Positions 4,945 to 5,650 of a DNA stretch of 5,650 nucleotides are shown here, piece by piece; within the stretch, counting starts at the first letter, position 1, and each line of letters begins with the position of its first letter. The stretch is from assembly GCA_023356515.1 (NCBI GenBank), contig JAKQYG010000287.1:1-5650 (forward strand), read 5' to 3'. A program made the position numbers and the translations under genes. The stretch is from Trichodesmium sp. MAG_R04 (GTDB lineage Bacteria; Cyanobacteriota; Cyanobacteriia; Cyanobacteriales; Microcoleaceae). The notes under the pieces were generated by a model, which was not told the DNA's origin, searched no databases, and was given only the letters and a program-made list of their open reading frames with translations.

Positions 4945-5650
4945 TCAAAAATCTTGGTGAGTAAATGGTTTAGCATTTTCACCAGTATAAGTGGCAGTAA
5001 TATGACCGTCCCCAACAATTTGATATTTATAAGTGATTAGTCCTTCTAAACCTACTGGACCTCTTGGTGCCATTTTTTGGGTACTAATTCCTACCTCAGC
5101 ACCAAAACCATAGCGGAAACCATCAGAAAATCTAGTTGAGCAGTTGTGGAATACCCCAGCAGCATCTATTTGGGCGAGGAATGTTTTTGCAGCTTTTTCA
5201 TCCTCAGTTATAATAGTATCTGTGTGTCGGGAACCATAAATATTGATATGAGCGATCGCTTCCTCTAAACTATCTACTACTTTAACTGACAAGACTAGAT
5301 CACTGTATTCTGTTGCCCAGTCTAAATCTGTAGCTTCCTTAACTGAGGACAAAATTTGCTGAGTAGCTCTATCACCCCGTAACTCAACCTGACGTTTTTC
5401 CAGTTCTGGAAAAACTGCTGGGAGAAACTTGGCAGCAGCATCAGTATGTACCAACAAAGTTTCGGCAGCATTACAAGCAGCAGGATATTGAGTTTTAGCA
5501 TCAATAGTAATTGTTGCTGCTTTTTGAATATCTGCAAATTTATCTACATAGACATGGCAAATTCCTTCAGCATGACCTAAAACTGGAATTTGCGTATTTT
5601 CTTGAACAAATTTCACAAAAGAATTAGAACCTCTAGGAATAATTAAATCC
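4945..5650 (-). CDS. proA: Gamma-glutamyl phosphate reductase, C-terminal part (partial at right edge)
   Basis: Catalyses NADPH-dependent reduction of gamma-glutamyl phosphate to glutamate-5-semialdehyde, the second step of proline synthesis, in the cytoplasm. 234 C-terminal residues are visible of roughly 420-435; the first 195 or so lie beyond the window. The frame is open to the edge and begins DLIIPRGSN, a conserved block, so the GTG at 5616-5614 is an internal Val codon and not the start. The catalytic cysteine is in AACNAAETLLVH (Cys codon at 5475-5473). Other hallmarks are GHAEGICHVYVD, YGSRHTDTI and the nearly invariant RFSDGFRYGFGAEVGIST, RGPVGLEGL and TYKY near the end. Membership of the aldehyde dehydrogenase superfamily is clear. 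It lies upstream of the methyltransferase on the same strand with a hairpin-rich 149 bp gap, and there is no functional link to it that I can see. Confidence 0.96.
   Translation of the reverse strand, partial: DLIIPRGSNSFVKFVQENTQIPVLGHAEGICHVYVDKFADIQKAATITIDAKTQYPAACNAAETLLVHTDAAAKFLPAVFPELEKRQVELRGDRATQQILSSVKEATDLDWATEYSDLVLSVKVVDSLEEAIAHINIYGSRHTDTIITEDEKAAKTFLAQIDAAGVFHNCSTRFSDGFRYGFGAEVGISTQKMAPRGPVGLEGLITYKYQIVGDGHITATYTGENAKPFTHQDF
5252..5259. repeat. HIP1 octamer GCGATCGC
   Basis: Second perfect HIP1 palindrome in the window, inside proA. Two copies in 5.65 kb of AT-rich DNA are far more than chance and support a cyanobacterial source. Confidence 0.85.

Noticed and set aside
4247..4964. 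Three + strand frames opposite the methyltransferase and its upstream spacer
   Set aside because: They are antisense to a gene with clear SAM-binding motifs or run through hairpin DNA; no start signals.
5322..5537. 71-residue minus frame inside proA
   Set aside because: Out-of-frame shadow of proA, Leu/Gln-rich with no motif.

Overview
The window comes from a low-GC cyanobacterium. The best evidence is the adjacent, same-strand pair for hydrocarbon synthesis: aldehyde-deformylating oxygenase (ado, 1481-2236) and acyl-ACP reductase (aar, 2556-3575), a combination known from cyanobacteria. Two HIP1 octamers (GCGATCGC at 1892 and 5252) and a cyanobacterial-type proA agree. The genus cannot be fixed from sequence alone. 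The hairpin-rich, IS-scarred intergenic DNA suits a large, repeat-rich genome, but that is inference.

Layout, left half: the 3' part of an alpha-helical repeat protein runs off the left edge (1-780, +). Next come about 700 bp without a convincing gene. The first part of that stretch (808 to about 1080) looks like the decayed right end of an IS200/IS605-type (TnpB-associated) element read on the minus strand. Then follow ado with a good ribosome binding site, a 319 bp spacer holding a folded element (2358-2452), and aar.

Layout, right half: after a hairpin-containing 252 bp spacer the orientation flips. From right to left on the minus strand are proA (cut by the window edge, 5650-4945), a 149 bp spacer with clustered hairpins, a METTL27-like methyltransferase (4795-4148), and a translationally coupled fragment of a sulfotransferase (4151-3828). 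The fragment seems to have lost its N-terminal half and to carry a late nonsense codon.

How the genes work together: Aar reduces fatty acyl-ACP to fatty aldehyde, and Ado converts the aldehyde to an alkane or alkene one carbon shorter plus formate. All six Ado metal ligands and the Aar catalytic cysteine (Cys294) are present, so the pathway should be active. ProA belongs to proline synthesis and is probably only a neighbour. The methyltransferase and sulfotransferase remnant look like accessory genes placed between aar and proA.

No wholly new system was demonstrated. The points most worth a second look are the folded element between ado and aar, a roughly 20-residue insertion near the Ado N-terminus, the orphan IS right end with a possible leftover guide-RNA scaffold, and the methyltransferase/sulfotransferase junction.
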